This document shows positions 33,552-45,215 of a stretch of DNA of 64,000 nucleotides, piece by piece. Each line of letters begins with the position of its first letter. Position 1 is the stretch's first letter. The notes below the pieces were generated by a model. It had not been told where the DNA came from, searched no databases, and was given only the letters and a program-made list of their open reading frames with translations. The position numbers and the translations under genes are program-made. Origin of the DNA: Margaritifera margaritifera (lineage: Eukaryota; Mollusca; Bivalvia; Unionida; Margaritiferidae); assembly GCA_029931535.1 (NCBI GenBank), contig JAQPZY010001295.1, positions 930,001 through 994,000 on the forward strand, given 5' to 3'.

Positions 33552-34520
33552 CGATAATAAATGTTCAGCAATATCATGTTTGAGAATAAAATCAATATTT
33601 CTTGTTCTTGTTCTATACATTTTGAATAATATTTGTCATGATGTTCAGCTAGTCTTTTTCTATGTGTTTCATGTATTCTTTTTTTTTTGTGTGTACTTGG
33701 CTGAATTTTAACAATAATTTATTTGTGAGTTGGTTTTTCAATACTGTTTTGTATAATAGATGTTCTAGATTTTGTAATTCGTTTTTCAATTTATTTTTGA
33801 AGAATAATTGTTCCAGGTTTTGGGATCGGTATTCAAATGTTTATCTTGAACAATAGTTGTTATAGGTTTTGGTATTGTATTTTGAAAAATAGTTGTTCTA
33901 GGCTTTGGTATTGGTTATCTGTCTGACTTGGTTGTATATTATCACAAACTACATTAAATGATTTGGGTGCTTTTATTTATTTTTTTTCTTACATTTTTAA
34001 TAACTGGCTGTAGTGTAATATTTTTAGATATAGCATTTCATTTAAAATGACTTTGTGGTACATTATCAGAAAATGGTCAAAGTGGCTTTAATGGACCCAT
34101 TTTTTCTTACCTTTTAAATACGTGGTTGTGGTGTAATATTTTTTTTGTATCTCATTTATACTAAAAACGGTAGATTTAACTAGATTTTCATCGGAAAAAG
34201 AACAAAATTATTTCGATGAACATTAAACTACATATTCAATATTTGTATATTATCATGATATTTACCAGATTTATCCAATTTAAATAATTAATTTACGGCA
34301 TATTTGTAAACATAATTCCCGATCCAGGAGTGAATTTTTCGTGTGGTGTTTACATAGCCTCGGTAAAGTTAACTTATTCATTAATATATTTATATACAAA
34401 TATTCAATTTTAAACGCATAAAAAGAATTATAAGTAATTTTGTAAGTATATATAATTTTGTAAACTGCATATCATTTTAAAAACTATATATTTGTAAATT
34501 TTGAAAAAAGATTAAATACA
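33381..34520 (-). other. Decayed AT-rich region between integrase and polymerase of element 2
   Basis: Contains a long (TA)n. On the minus strand there are weak coding traces (KRIHETHRKRLAEHHDKYYS near 33600-33665) that may be the polymerase N-terminal extension. A periodic 'ttgttcnaggttttggnat' sequence at 33740-33920 suggests a decayed repeat-containing protein. I cannot assign it. Confidence 0.3.
33479..33548. repeat. (TA)n microsatellite
   Basis: About 34 uninterrupted TA units. Confidence 0.95.
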
Positions 34521-35510
34521 TTATACATCAGATAATGGTATCCACGAGTTAAATTTCGGTCCATAACCCCTCCACTTAACGAGTGCTACCTTTTTTCTAT
34601 AATATCGTTTTAATACTTTCAAATCTGAAGAGTTCTTAAGTGACTTTATTAACAATTTCTGCTCGTAAAATGTACTATTTTTTATTTTTACCTTTGTAAA
34701 TATTTTAATTAATACACCATTCTGTTGGTATATCTGATATTAATTATTTAATTAATCTTCAGTCCAAAATGGAGAACCTTTTTCATATGTATGTTGTTTT
34801 TGTTGTTGTTGTTTTGTTTTGTTTTTTTTTTTGTTTTTTTTTTTTTGTTTGTATCTTTTTTTTGGGGGGGGGGGGTTGAAAGATGTTCTAACCTATGTCA
34901 TCTATTTTTTAATTTTTAGTATTTTATCACAGAAAAATCATGATCACCATAAAGATTCATATAAACATTTAATTCATTTTCATGTTAGTTAGCCTGTACA
35001 TGGATCCTTTTAATACTTATATGTTTTGTATTATTATATTTATCTATCATATTTGGTAAAGTATCTAAATGTGTATATGTATTGTTGCTGCAAAACATTT
35101 ACACATTATGCCTCAAGAGTTCAGTTAAAACGTTCATCAATTACAGATTTACCCTCATTACACGTATCATACATTTCGATACTATTATCATCCAACATTT
35201 TCATAAAAGCTTTGCTATAAAGTTCTGTTTCCTGATCAAGCTAATTTTATTTTTCCTGGTTTTATTGTTTTCTAATGTTTTGAAAAGCGTTGGTTATACT
35301 AATTCGAGTTTTATTTGGAGTGGTATTACCCAGGCATATCTGCTGAATGTATCAGTTACAGTTAATAAATAGTGTATACAATTATTATATTTACTAAAAC
35401 GCAGCATATCAACCCAATCATCCGATATTTTCCTTTTTTATTGTTTTTTTCTTTGTTTGCTTTTTCCTAAATTCTAATGTATGTTTAATTTTTGTGATTG
35501 GTGTATCAAT
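34521..35510 (-). pseudogene. Retroviral-type integrase of element 2, decayed
   Basis: The minus strand reads SDDWVDMLRFSKYNN then HYLLTVTDTFSRYAWVIPL (35300-35440), which holds the first catalytic Asp and the following strand. The 'NEGKS' block with VIDERFN, the Glu region, lies at about 35110-35150. A chromo-type C-terminus LVKWRGYGPKFNSWIPLSD ends at a stop at 34521. Several frame changes and poly(T) runs interrupt the gene (34790-34880). The family is that of Maverick integrases. Confidence 0.7.
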
Positions 35511-35515
35511 TTATT

Positions 35516-35911
35516 TTAGTTGCTTTTTTCTGATATTGCTTTACCAGTATGGCTATCTAATTCATCAAGCATTAAGTTATCACATTGTGAGTTAGATATA
35601 CTACTACTATAATAGTAATTATGTTTGTCACACATGGCATCTGAATTATTTAAGTTCTGGTCCATTTGGTATGGTAACGCCCGGGCCACAAAACAGTATC
35701 CACCAGGTAATGTTAATCCTTGTTTTGGTAATAATGGTAACGTTGCATGTGTATCTATATTTCCTCCTGTTTTAGTTGATAAACATTTTATTTTTCTAGT
35801 TCCACATATTAAACATACCCCCATCATAATTATTTCATTCTTTTTTGTTTGACTAAACAATATGTTCTTTGAGTCAGTTTGAATTTTGCACTTTAGACAA
35901 TATGATTTCAT
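35516..35911 (-). pseudogene. Zinc-ribbon plus phospholipase A2-like protein of element 2
   Basis: The 131-codon open frame starts MKSYCLKCKIQTDSKN and has a second Cys pair, CLICGTRKIKC, so four cysteines form a likely zinc ribbon (residues 5-45). Next comes PKQGLTLPGGYCFV, then DAMCDKHNYYYSSS. This is the arrangement of the parvovirus-type capsid phospholipase A2 domain, a Ca-binding glycine loop followed by the catalytic HDxxY helix. The His is followed by Asn where Asp is usual. The Gly-Pro-Gly loop is not read in this frame. The protein lies directly upstream of the integrase and may have been one reading unit with it. The domain suggests a role in membrane passage during entry, by analogy only. 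Confidence 0.55.
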
Positions 35912-36119
35912 TTATATCATTATGCGCTATATTGTTTTTGATGATGCGAATTTTGTTTTTCTTTTCCACATGTCGAATATGTCCCTAAATCTTTTTATTA
36001 GTTGCGTTCCTGTCCGATAACTTCACCTTTTGCATCAATGTATGTTTTGTACTTTGGAAAATATGATTTTACTTTCTTTATTATTATATTAAATTAATTA
36101 TATTATATTAAATTTGCAT

Positions 36120-36310
36120 ATTTTTGTATTAAGAGTTTATTAAAATACTTGGTTGACGGTAATAATATAATAGTATATCTTGGAGGGTTGTCGCCATAAT
36201 AGCTGGGTATGATACAATAAACATAATAATAACCATACATGCAACTACTACCAAGAAGAAGAGTAATACATAATTTCTTTTTTAATACCTGTCACCTATC
36301 ATGTTTTTTT
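36120..36310 (-). pseudogene. Single-pass membrane protein remnant
   Basis: The minus strand reads RNYVLLFFLVVACMVIIMFI followed by VSYPAIMATTLQDILLYYY, a clear transmembrane segment with flanking charged residues. It lies within element 2 between the PLA2-like gene and the capsid gene. The function is unknown. Confidence 0.35.
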
Positions 36311-36479
36311 TGTTGTTGGTTTTTTGACAGTATCATGGAATTAAACCTAATTACTCAAAATATTCGATATAGAGCTCTTTGGGGTTATTATAAACATCGA
36401 CCCAATGAGTATCATCTCCATAAAAACGGTTTCAAGATTAATAATAATGCTTTAATTCGGTTTTAATTTATGGGGGTGT

Positions 36480-36787
36480 ATATCTTTACTAAAACAGTCT
36501 ATACAATTTTTTTCTTATTTTCTTCATGATTTTGTTTAAATTTCTCTGGTAAAAAAAGACTTTTACCTTTGCAACCGCGCTTTGATCTGGTTCCTGGAAG
36601 TGCCAAACCTCTTGCATCAAACATTTTTCAAAGCGAAACGGGAAAAAGACTACCAGCAGCACCAATAATGAAATGAAGAAAAGGAATTATTCATCTTTGT
36701 TTATTTAACCGATTGTTTTCTCTGTGCACATTGACTTATTTTATTTTTCTGATGTTTACTTAAGCTTAATCGAACTTGTGTGTATGG

Positions 36788-36844
<57 letters not shown>

Positions 36845-37095
36845 ATATATATATATATATATATATATATGATTCCAACAGATATTGCAATTGTGGCCGC
36901 CGCTAAGCCAAATGCTGGTAACGCTGTTTTTAATAGAAAAATCATCATCCTTTGTCCACAATGGTACAATAGCCCCATTAAAACCATTTTTAACAACTCA
37001 TTTGTTTGTTCTTGCTTTGATTTGATTTTCTTTTTAATATATATTATATATCTATACAATAATATGGATTTGACATTTAGTGCGCTTAATGTCAA
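36480..37095 (-). other. Short decayed frames between capsid and membrane genes of element 2
   Basis: One minus-strand frame (36766-37095) starts 12 bases after the capsid stop and includes a hydrophobic segment LLKTALPAFGLAAATIAISV before running into (TA)n. Another reads FDARGLALPGTRSKRGCKGK (36550-36625). Both could be small element proteins. No family is recognised. Confidence 0.3.
36790..36871. repeat. (TA)n microsatellite with one interruption
   Basis: About 40 TA units with a single tctata break near 36842. Confidence 0.95.
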
Positions 37096-37106
37096 ATATA
37101 TATCAC

Positions 37107-38245
37107 TTAAAATAACCGAGTAGCAATGAGAATCTTATTACCGCCAGCATAATGAAAAGGACCACCTAATAACCATGTAACTTCAATATCAGATTACAAG
37201 TTGTTCATCATGTTTCGAAACATGAAAATGGAACACAGGATAGAATGTGGCATAATCTTTGTGCCAGTACCGAGGTCTGAATATGTATTTACAGCGTCTT
37301 GAAAAATTGTATATGCTCTTGTGTAATTTTCATTACCAGCTGAAAAATTACATTGTAATGTAAGTTCTGGATAATGTACAGAGTTCAATTGTAAATGTAT
37401 TTGTCTCCAATCTGCATTATCAAACACCATGTTGTTTGGATACTGGCTATTGTTTCTGGTTACAGCTTAAAATGCAATACAGACATGTCTTGGAAATTGT
37501 TCACTTGCATTTGTGGCAATTCTCCATGATGGATTTAGTTAAATAGTCCATATATTTTCATCTGTTCAAAATACATCTTTTTGTTATACCCACTAACCCA
37601 ATTTTACTTCGATATCACTTGCTACTTACACTGATAGTTCAAGTTCTGGTATAAGCCAATTTGTGAAATTGTAAATTTAGCATTAGCAGGTGCACCTGCT
37701 CCAACCACTTTATTAATATATTGTCTGGCTCAATTTATATATACAATTATGAAGTGTTTAACACCACCGAATACTGTATTTATATCTCTACATATTCCAA
37801 ATATACTATTTAATGGTGACAATAATGACATTTGCTTGTCACCAGCAGTGAGAAGCTGTAGTTATGCAAATCCTTCATTACCGCTTGCATCTATACCTCT
37901 CTTGATTGCTATTCTAAATTAACCATCGCTAGCCGCAGAATCAGCATCAGTAGCAGAAAGCAATTCAGGACCAGTTTTACACTCCATGCATTACTGACTA
38001 ATGATGTTGCACCATTAGCGTCATAGTCTCCTCAAGCATCTGTTTGTAATCTACCTCTAATTTCAAGAAAACTTGTATGTGGCAACATATACATATCTCT
38101 ATCCATCGCCTCTACAATGTGTTGTACATCTTTATTCATATTATTAATATTTCTTGGTAAAACTTCAACATACTCGAATATTCTGATTGATTCCTCAACT
38201 GAATTATCCTCGAAAATATTCAGATACGGAAATACGATTTAAGAC
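37107..38245 (-). pseudogene. Major capsid protein of element 2, decayed
   Basis: The N-terminus has EESIRIFEYVEVLPRNINNM and DMYMLPHTSFLEIRGRL (38060-38200). After a stop come YDANGATSLVSNAW and ASDIEV-type strands. Near the end lies a 78-codon open frame (37194-37430) with FDNADWRQIHLQLNSVHYPE and LTLQCNFSAGNENYTRAY. The C-terminus SDIEVTWLLGGPFHYAGGNK stops at 37107. The 'i.l.lN.v.yPe..l.cnF....y.RaY' block and overall length of about 375 codons match double-jelly-roll capsid proteins of adintovirus-like Polintons. Stops are present, so it is not functional. Confidence 0.6.
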
Positions 38246-38469
38246 ATTGTGTATATATGATATAATTATATATTGTTTATGCTTTTTCATTCCTCCTCTA
38301 TACATCAAATTATTCAAAATTGATCTGGACTGTAGTTTTAATTTTTTTTTAAATTCTTGTCTATGCAGTGTTTTAATTTTTTCATTCGGCTGCTAGCAAT
38401 TAAATTACTACTATGCATTGAATCAGAAATTATTTCTGCACATTGTTTGAATATTATTTTTTATGCATC

Positions 38470-38800
38470 CTCCAAGACATATTTAACCTTAGTTTTACCA
38501 TTTGATAATTCTTTTATCATTTCATTAATTTCACGTGTAAATTCTGGTTTTGTTGCCTTTTCACTTATTTTTTCGACAGCTTTTCTACCAAGTTTCTTTG
38601 GATTGAGTTTGAGTGGCACCAGCTATATCTTCTAATGCTTTTGGACCTATCTTGGATGCTAATGGTTTCATTGTTTCTTTACTAATTGTTGGTAATTAAC
38701 TTGCTGAAATGCGTGTTCTCTTTTCGAAAACACCTTTTAAAGTATCAAACACTTTTCCACATATTGAACGTCCGAGACTTTTTCTTACTAGCATGTTCAT
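38470..38800 (-). pseudogene. Small helical protein upstream of the capsid gene
   Basis: The possible start MLVRKSLGRSICGKVFDTLK at about 38790 is followed by a stop, then TMKPLASKIGPKALEDIAGA. A second frame continues with LNPKKLGRKAVEKISEKATK and EINEMIKELSNGKTKVKYVL to a stop. It is lysine-rich and helical, with repeated 'LG.kA.ekI' words. A virion-core role would fit its position but is inference. Confidence 0.4.
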
Positions 38801-38804
38801 ATGT

Positions 38805-38805
<1 letters not shown>

Positions 38806-38866
<61 letters not shown>
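38806..38866. repeat. (TA)n microsatellite
   Basis: About 30 uninterrupted TA units. Confidence 0.95.
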
Positions 38867-38869
<3 letters not shown>

Positions 38870-38989
38870 GAATACAAATCATAAGCGAATAACAGCCCTT
38901 TCAAGTGCACTGGATTCAGCAAGGGATCGCATATGGCAGGGATTGATTAAGATAAAAGCTACAAACTGTCAACGAACAGCGCAAATTTG

Positions 38990-39060
38990 TTTTTAACTGG
39001 CCTAAGCGCTTTCGACTCTCACTGAGTCTTTGTCAAAGGCAAACACAAAACAGAAACAAG
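38990..39060 (-). repeat. Penelope-type hairpin motif, second occurrence
   Basis: The minus strand reads tttgacaaagactcagtgag then agtcgaaagcgcttaggcc, with a perfect 5-bp stem gactc/gagtc before gaaag. It resembles the motif at 26.36 kb and the ends of Penelope-like elements. No flanking RT is recognisable. Confidence 0.35.
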
Positions 39061-39199
39061 ACAAATAATAAACACAAAATGCGTTGAAATTACAAAAGTT
39101 TACATGGCTGTTTCAAAAGGATTTAAAGCGTGCGAATGTTTGATATTTCGCCCAGTTGGCTCCAACTTGACTGATGATGGGTAAGCTGGTTGGAATTGA

Positions 39200-39600
39200 C
39201 CTACAAAGGGATAGTTCCTCCCTCCAAATTATTATTTTTTGTATTCATGAATGCTTAAATAAATATTGTTTTTAATTTCATAAGAAAATAAATTATTTTT
39301 TATATGATACTTACTATCTGCTATTTCTTTTTTTGTGCGAACATAATAAGACAGTTTTTAACGGATTTCTTCACATGATAATTTATATTCATAATGACTT
39401 CCACAATTCGAACAAACATACCCATTATCAATATCTAATATACTTTTTGTTTTATCATAACAGTCATGTTCTTTTGTATTATATTCTTTAAATTGAACAT
39501 CTTTATATATTTCTTATAATTATTTGTAATAATAAATCTTCATCATTTATACCTGGATTCTTTTTATCTTTTTATATCATTATGAATTCGTTTAATATTT
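39200..39600 (-). pseudogene. Zinc-ribbon protein remnant in element 2
   Basis: One minus-strand frame reads YKDVQFKEYNTKEHDCYDKT, then SILDIDNGYVCSNCGSHYEY and KLSCEEIR followed by a stop and KLSYYVRTKKEIADS. CxxC spaced from a later Cys suggests a zinc ribbon, as in viral transcription factors, but I do not recognise a family. Confidence 0.35.
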
Positions 39601-39751
39601 ACTTTATCATTTCTATATACAATACATAATATATTTTGGGAAATATTTTAAACGCACCTTAAAATTCTTCAATATCAATATCAATTTCAATGTAAGTTTT
39701 ATATATATACAGCATGTATCTTAATAATACAAATAAAGACACTCAATAGAT

Positions 39752-40130
39752 TTAAGAGTTACTTAATAATGTTTTAAAACAATGTAAGCAAAGCCATTCC
39801 GGTATTATTATTTTAAGATTATAATCAAACAGTGAAACAATAATTACATTTTTTTTTCTGGTAGTCGTTTTGAGGTTTATTTTTAGCTTTATGTAATTGT
39901 TTCTATTTTGGATTGGAATTATTATTGGTAATTTCAGCAAATATGGTTTCTTATGTATAATAAATCCTTTCAAATTAATTAAAATAAAAAATAACATTTC
40001 ATCTGGTAATCCATATGTAATTTCAATATCTCCAGGTTTGTTATACATTTTAAAAATATATTGATTATAATTTGCTTTGCTTTTCAATTGCACCAGTACT
40101 TGCTGGATTCTTCTGCTCATACTATGCACA
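39752..40130 (-). CDS. Open frame of unknown function at the edge of element 2
   Basis: About 125 codons are open from [20 protein letters not shown] through [16 protein letters not shown] and a hydrophobic [15 protein letters not shown] segment to a stop at 39752. The upstream extension to 40210 is (TA)n read as Ile/Tyr and should be left out. The residue mix looks more protein-like than neighbouring chance frames. I do not recognise it and it may be a late gene of element 2. Confidence 0.35.
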
Positions 40131-40136
40131 CACACA

Positions 40137-40204
<68 letters not shown>

Positions 40205-40206
40205 TG
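40129..40206. repeat. (CA)5-(TA)n compound microsatellite
   Basis: Short CA run, then about 28 TA units. Confidence 0.95.
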
Positions 40207-40278
40207 ACAATTAAAACGCACTTCATGAAAAAACAATATTTTATTTTTTTCAATGTAAATTTAAAATATTATATAATA

Positions 40279-40280
40279 TG

Positions 40281-40352
<72 letters not shown>

Positions 40353-40361
40353 GAGAGAGAG
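40279..40361. repeat. (TA)n-(GA)n compound microsatellite
   Basis: About 33 TA units with one early break, followed by about six GA units. Confidence 0.95.
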
Positions 40362-40589
40362 AAAAAAACGTTTTGTGTAGTCTCAGTAAAGTTTAACTTG
40401 CTTATCTAAAATATTACGTTTATATGTATATGATTCCATATTTCGACATCATATAAGGTAGTCGTTTATATAATCTTTTTATAATCTATATGTTTTTATG
40501 GACCCGCAAAACAAATACTTTTCTTATTGACCCTCACCATTCATTAAATTTATATTTAAAAAACCAATTCATTTTTTAAGATCAATGGT

Positions 40590-41060
40590 TTTAAAATTTT
40601 GAACTATTGTATTGAAATAGCAGCTTGTGATAATTGAAGAATTTATGATTGAAATTATTATTCATATTATTATTTAAACCTTTATTGACACAATATGGAT
40701 GGTAACTTTTTAAAATTAATGATAAAAATATTGAATATTGTTGAAATCATATCCATCATCACTTTTCGAAATTATTTTTGAAATTATCAATGAAATTATT
40801 TATGAAACTATTATTAAAAGTATGTTACTTTTCAAGTCATTATTGAAACTATTATTTAATTGAAATGCTGAAATCACACCTATTGTCAATGAATTAAAAT
40901 TTTTATAAATTTTTTATTGACACTATTATTAAAACTATTATTAAAACCAAATCCATTATCAATAATTGAAATTATTATTAAAATTTTTATTTAAACTGTT
41001 AGCGAAATAACATCCATTATCACTTTATGAAATTATTATTGAAATATGATTGGCTGTTAT
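40590..41060. repeat. Cryptic 'gaaattattatt' repeat region
   Basis: The words aaattattattgaaa, aaactattattaaa and close variants recur more than fifteen times, mixed with 'tccattatcac'. It looks like a decayed short tandem repeat. Any protein read from it (Asn/Ile/Lys-rich) is probably an artefact. Confidence 0.55.
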
Positions 41061-41064
41061 TAGC

Positions 41065-41065
41065 G

Positions 41066-41134
<69 letters not shown>
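41065..41134. repeat. (TA)n microsatellite
   Basis: About 33 TA units. Confidence 0.95.
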
Positions 41135-41137
<3 letters not shown>

Positions 41138-41139
41138 TG

Positions 41140-42500
41140 TAAGTTATTCGAGTTATTGACTATTATTAACATACTCTTATATTTATTGTTTGTAATTAAC
41201 TTTAATATGTATCAGAGTAATTATTGTTATATTTATTTATGTAATTTACTTTTATTTGCATGTTTTTTGCAAATATTGAAATAGCAACCTGTGCTACTTT
41301 CAAAATCTAAAAATTGTGCAAAATGTAATTTTAACAAATCACTCAAAACATATAACATAAAACAATTGCGCAAGAATAAAATACAAAAACATTTGCTCAA
41401 AAAATTATATAAAGGAATTGCGCAATTAATAATACAAGAAATTTCCTCAAGGAAATAATATTAAAATTGGGTCAAAAAATGATATCAAAAAATGCCCTAG
41501 AACTTGTGTGTCTTATACTACTAATACATTATTTGCATGTCACTTGTTAGATATGAGCGATCTTTAGATATCGTTCTCCTTTACTGACTTTCAACATGCC
41601 ATTACCGTGGAAACTCGGACAAGATTCAATACATGTCAGGTTTAGGTTTCAAATTTTGAGCCCACAAAAATAACATATTTAAGAGGCTACCGACATTTTA
41701 CTTACACACTTTCAATGCGTTTAAAGATCGTTTTAGAGTTAAACGATTTGATATTGTACCTGTGCATATTGTTTGCTTCTCTTCAAATGGGAGTGCCATC
41801 CTATTTCTCAAATGGACAAATAATGCACCGTTTAGCATCATCCTCTCCGTTGGTTTTGAAGCGAGTGCTTATGACATCAGAATTGTGAGCGTTTAGCCCT
41901 AGAACATTTGTATTGCATTCGACGGTCCAATATATAAAAGTTTTAGATACTTTTTATTTCTAACCACATAGTATCACTTTTATTCTGTAATCAGATTATT
42001 AGAAAGGTTGTATTGGGCTGGCATTCTACCCAGCAAGGTCGTCTGAAAATATCTAGAGTATTTTTTTTCCACGTTGATAACGGATATATTTCATCGTAAC
42101 TTAAAAAAAAAAAATATTTTAAAGAGTCGCGAAGCCACGAGTAATATATTTTATTTTTGTATCACACGATGAAATATATCCCGTATTTATGCAGAAAAAT
42201 AAAATTGTATCGCAGCTTAGAGGATTAAACTCATTTATAAGCACCACATCACACCCATATTTCATAAATTCGCCTCACTTTTAACCCTATTCATAGGCTG
42301 GTCACATAAATAACAGCGACTTCAGACATTTACCACTGCCAATCGTCTGGTATTGAATATAAAAAGATTGCAAAACTGTAGAAAATAATTGTGAGTCATT
42401 TTCGCGTGACAATCATAAATATGACAGTTCTTATTGCAAGAGAGCATAGCTCCACTGGATACCAATGCCAACAATTAATGTTTGACCACTTTGTTTTTGT
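41140..42500. other. AT-rich DNA without recognisable gene
   Basis: Only a short inverted repeat (42078-42185, listed separately) is notable. Confidence 0.45.
42075..42190. repeat. Palindromic MITE-like hairpin
   Basis: The arm ggatatatttcatcgt near 42082 is repeated in inverted form as acgatgaaatatatcc near 42166, with an AT-rich loop of about 70 bases that has its own cgcgaagccacg core. Such short palindromes with near-perfect arms are typical of MITE-type repeats in marine invertebrates. Confidence 0.5.
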
Positions 42501-44573
42501 TCTCAATTTCTAGGTTAATTCTAGCTTACAAGGTACTATGCAAACGCCTAACGCGCCTCTTGGTATCTGACACAGGCTAACTCGCTTTTCTTGTCCATGA
42601 CATCCACCAAAATGGGACCCTTGTAGGTACACCATTAATATGCCATTTCGGCTACGTTTTGACCTATTATGACACAGGCAACTCTAGCATATACATCTGC
42701 AAGCTAGCATGTTGGTCTATGCCCACATCAATCTTCGTGCGATACTTAAACGCTTTAGCGTTTTAGATGCTCTGCGCGTAGCGACTGATTCCTTTTACGT
42801 CACAAAACAGCGTTGCACTGGCTTCACAGTGTAAAGCACTCTGGAGCAGGGGACACCCACCCTCAGGGACATTGCGGCATTTGCTATTTGTATCAACGCT
42901 TAGAATAGAAGTTGATGCATTTTCAATTAGCCCCAGCCAAGTGGCGTAACAAGAGATAGCAGCTTTATGTTCCATAATAGCATGCAGTCTACACTCCCAA
43001 AGGAGGAAACCGTAGTGCAGCTAAGGACAGCGCTAGCGTGTCGGATTCTGCGGCACCGAGAGTAAACGACCCGAGCGAATAGGCCAAAACCTAATCACAC
43101 AGACAATTATTTTCGATAAAATTTGCACTGTGCTCCAAGATGTTTCAAAAATTTATCTTGGCTACCTTGGACAAAAAGGTTAACAGGTAGTTGGCTGTTG
43201 CGACCAGGCCAACCACCGCCACTGGGCGGCGAGAGTCAACATGGGTGGTTTCGAAATGAAGTGCGCAGCGGGCATCAAGGCGGCTACTACAAATAGGTAA
43301 CAACCCACAAGCGGGCCAAGAACGATACCTGAAAGTACAAAATCATAATATATGTCTGACAAAGTTTATACACAAGGCCCTACCCATCTACTGGAACAGT
43401 TTCTTGGAACAATGGACCCAATATGATCTCATTGTGGCCTCGCAATTAGAAGTTCAGGACCGAACCATAAAGCTTTTATTGAGCACGACAAAAATAAGGT
43501 TGCAGATCGCCAAATTCCGCCGTTGTACCATCCTATGGATTCCCAAATGCAAAACTGCCTGGTAACCATTCATATTACCAAGGACGAACATGTGTTGATC
43601 TTGAACAACGTCGTTGGTATTAGCATCAAGGCGGCTGAGCAGGTTATCCGATGTCGATACAGCAACTGGCGCCTGTGCAATGCTATAACAGTGCTTCACA
43701 CCCAGGAAATCACAGTGGAAAACTACAAAAGGTTTGGATTATGGACAAGTACCTGCAGTGAAGGAATCTCGCTTACCTCACTGTATCCTGATTTGAGTAT
43801 ATAGTTCAGTTATCAAGAGTGACGTCACCGCCAGTTGAGTGGATCAAAACCTCACTCGTAAAATCCGATCAAGATCGCCACAATGGCCAAACAATACAAG
43901 CTTGTTACCTACAAGCATAAAGACTGAGTAACAAAATAGCAGGAACCACGGCAACGACCTGACAATAAGTAGATGACTTTCCTGTGCAATAAAACATAAA
44001 CAAAATAACTGCTGCACTGCATTCAAATTAGTGATGTTTAGGGCATACGATCGGCTAGACAACAGCCAGTGGCATGTGAAAGGCAACATATGCCTGACCT
44101 GTCTTGAGCATAACCGAAAAACAAGACCTACTGCTATAATCGTTCCCGTAGTTGAAACACTTAGCCCTTGAGAAAGCTGTGTCGCGGTCGCCTTGACAGA
44201 CAGATGGTCTTAGGTGGAAGCTGTGTTTCTAGAGGCATGACCAACACCTCCTCACTCACAAAAAAACGCCGGGATCCCGCTCCTCCAAAACGGATCAAAT
44301 GCGATAGCACTGGATCTCAGGGCTTTAAAACTGTCCGATTAAACATATAATTCTCTAAGGACCACATATAGTTTGCTGTACGATCTCGTATTCCTTCCAG
44401 CTCGACCGGTTCGTAAAAAGACTGGCCGCGGACACTGGAGGGCAAACATTTCTCTATCATGTTATCCGGTCTGTGAGTTGGATTGGAGGGGAATTGTTTT
44501 CCCGCGGTTTCAGCTTTGAAATAGCTAAACAGATTTTTGACTGTGATCTAAAGGACCTCACTTATTCAAAGAC

Positions 44574-45215
44574 TTAACCCCTGACGGTAGCTGCTGGACC
44601 CACTCTGTGGATCAATCTCCTGAAGAAAACATTATCATTTTGGGCATATTGATAGCTGAAAAGCCCCTCGGCCAGCGTTCGGTTAAAACGCTCCACAGTG
44701 CCCTGTGCCCGGCATTTGCAACCGTTGTTCTGTCTCACCTTGCATGCCGTGTTTGCTCCAGAGCTTTGACACATATTCAATGAACTCGCGACAGGTCAAC
44801 TTGAAGCAGCTTGGGCCACTGCATAGTGCCTGTTTATGCAAGTCAAGGCGCAGGACACCTCTGCGGCTTTGAGGATAACGGCTTTTCTTCTTTATAAAAA
44901 TTGGCAATGTCTACACGGTCTTCGTGTACTTATATGTTTTGCGCCCGACCTCATCGTGGAGAAGAAGAAACAGGTCGGCCTGGTGGTTATCGTTGAGCTT
45001 GGAAACGTCAACTCGCGGCTTTGGGACATGCTCTGTGGCTGGAAGATAGATATGCCAGATGGAGTGCTTTCTCAGTCATGAACTGGCAACGTCTTGGGAG
45101 ACCTTGGCTGCATCTGAAAGGTTTTCGATTGCTCTTATACCACGCCGATATCTTTTGGGCTGACAAAGATTGCAGTGAGTTTGATCGCGAGCATCACAAC
45201 CATCGCGCAAATATT
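44574..45215 (-). pseudogene. Retroviral-type integrase of element 3, decayed
   Basis: The minus strand reads PRVDVSKLNDNHQADLFLLL, with the first catalytic Asp in HQADL, then GRKTYKYTKTV (44900-45010). Next is FKLTCREFIEYVSKLWSKHG (44740-44800), equivalent to the second-Asp region 'vDpg.EF...v..l..kH', with the Asp replaced. Then comes GTVERFNRTLAEGLFSYQYA (44630-44700) with the Glu of the DDE triad. The subfamily differs from the integrases of elements 1 and 2. Stops and frame changes separate the blocks. It could belong to a Polinton-like or a Ginger-like transposon. Confidence 0.6.

Larger units (their letters stand above)
30610..40140 (-). mobile_element. Polinton/adintovirus-like element 2, decayed
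   Basis: Minus-strand pseudogenes of polymerase B, integrase, a zinc-ribbon/phospholipase-like protein, a membrane protein, a capsid protein and a small helical protein form a second element. It is only distantly related to element 1, as the polymerase and integrase are of different subfamilies. Genes carry stops, frameshifts and (TA)n insertions. The low-coordinate end is truncated inside polymerase B. The other limit is uncertain. Confidence 0.7.

Noticed and set aside
36766..37095. Ile-Tyr repeat proteins read through (TA)n arrays, also at 33.5, 38.7, 40.1, 41.0 and 59.8 kb
   Set aside because: TA dinucleotides have no stop codons in the TATATA frame, so they extend frames artificially.
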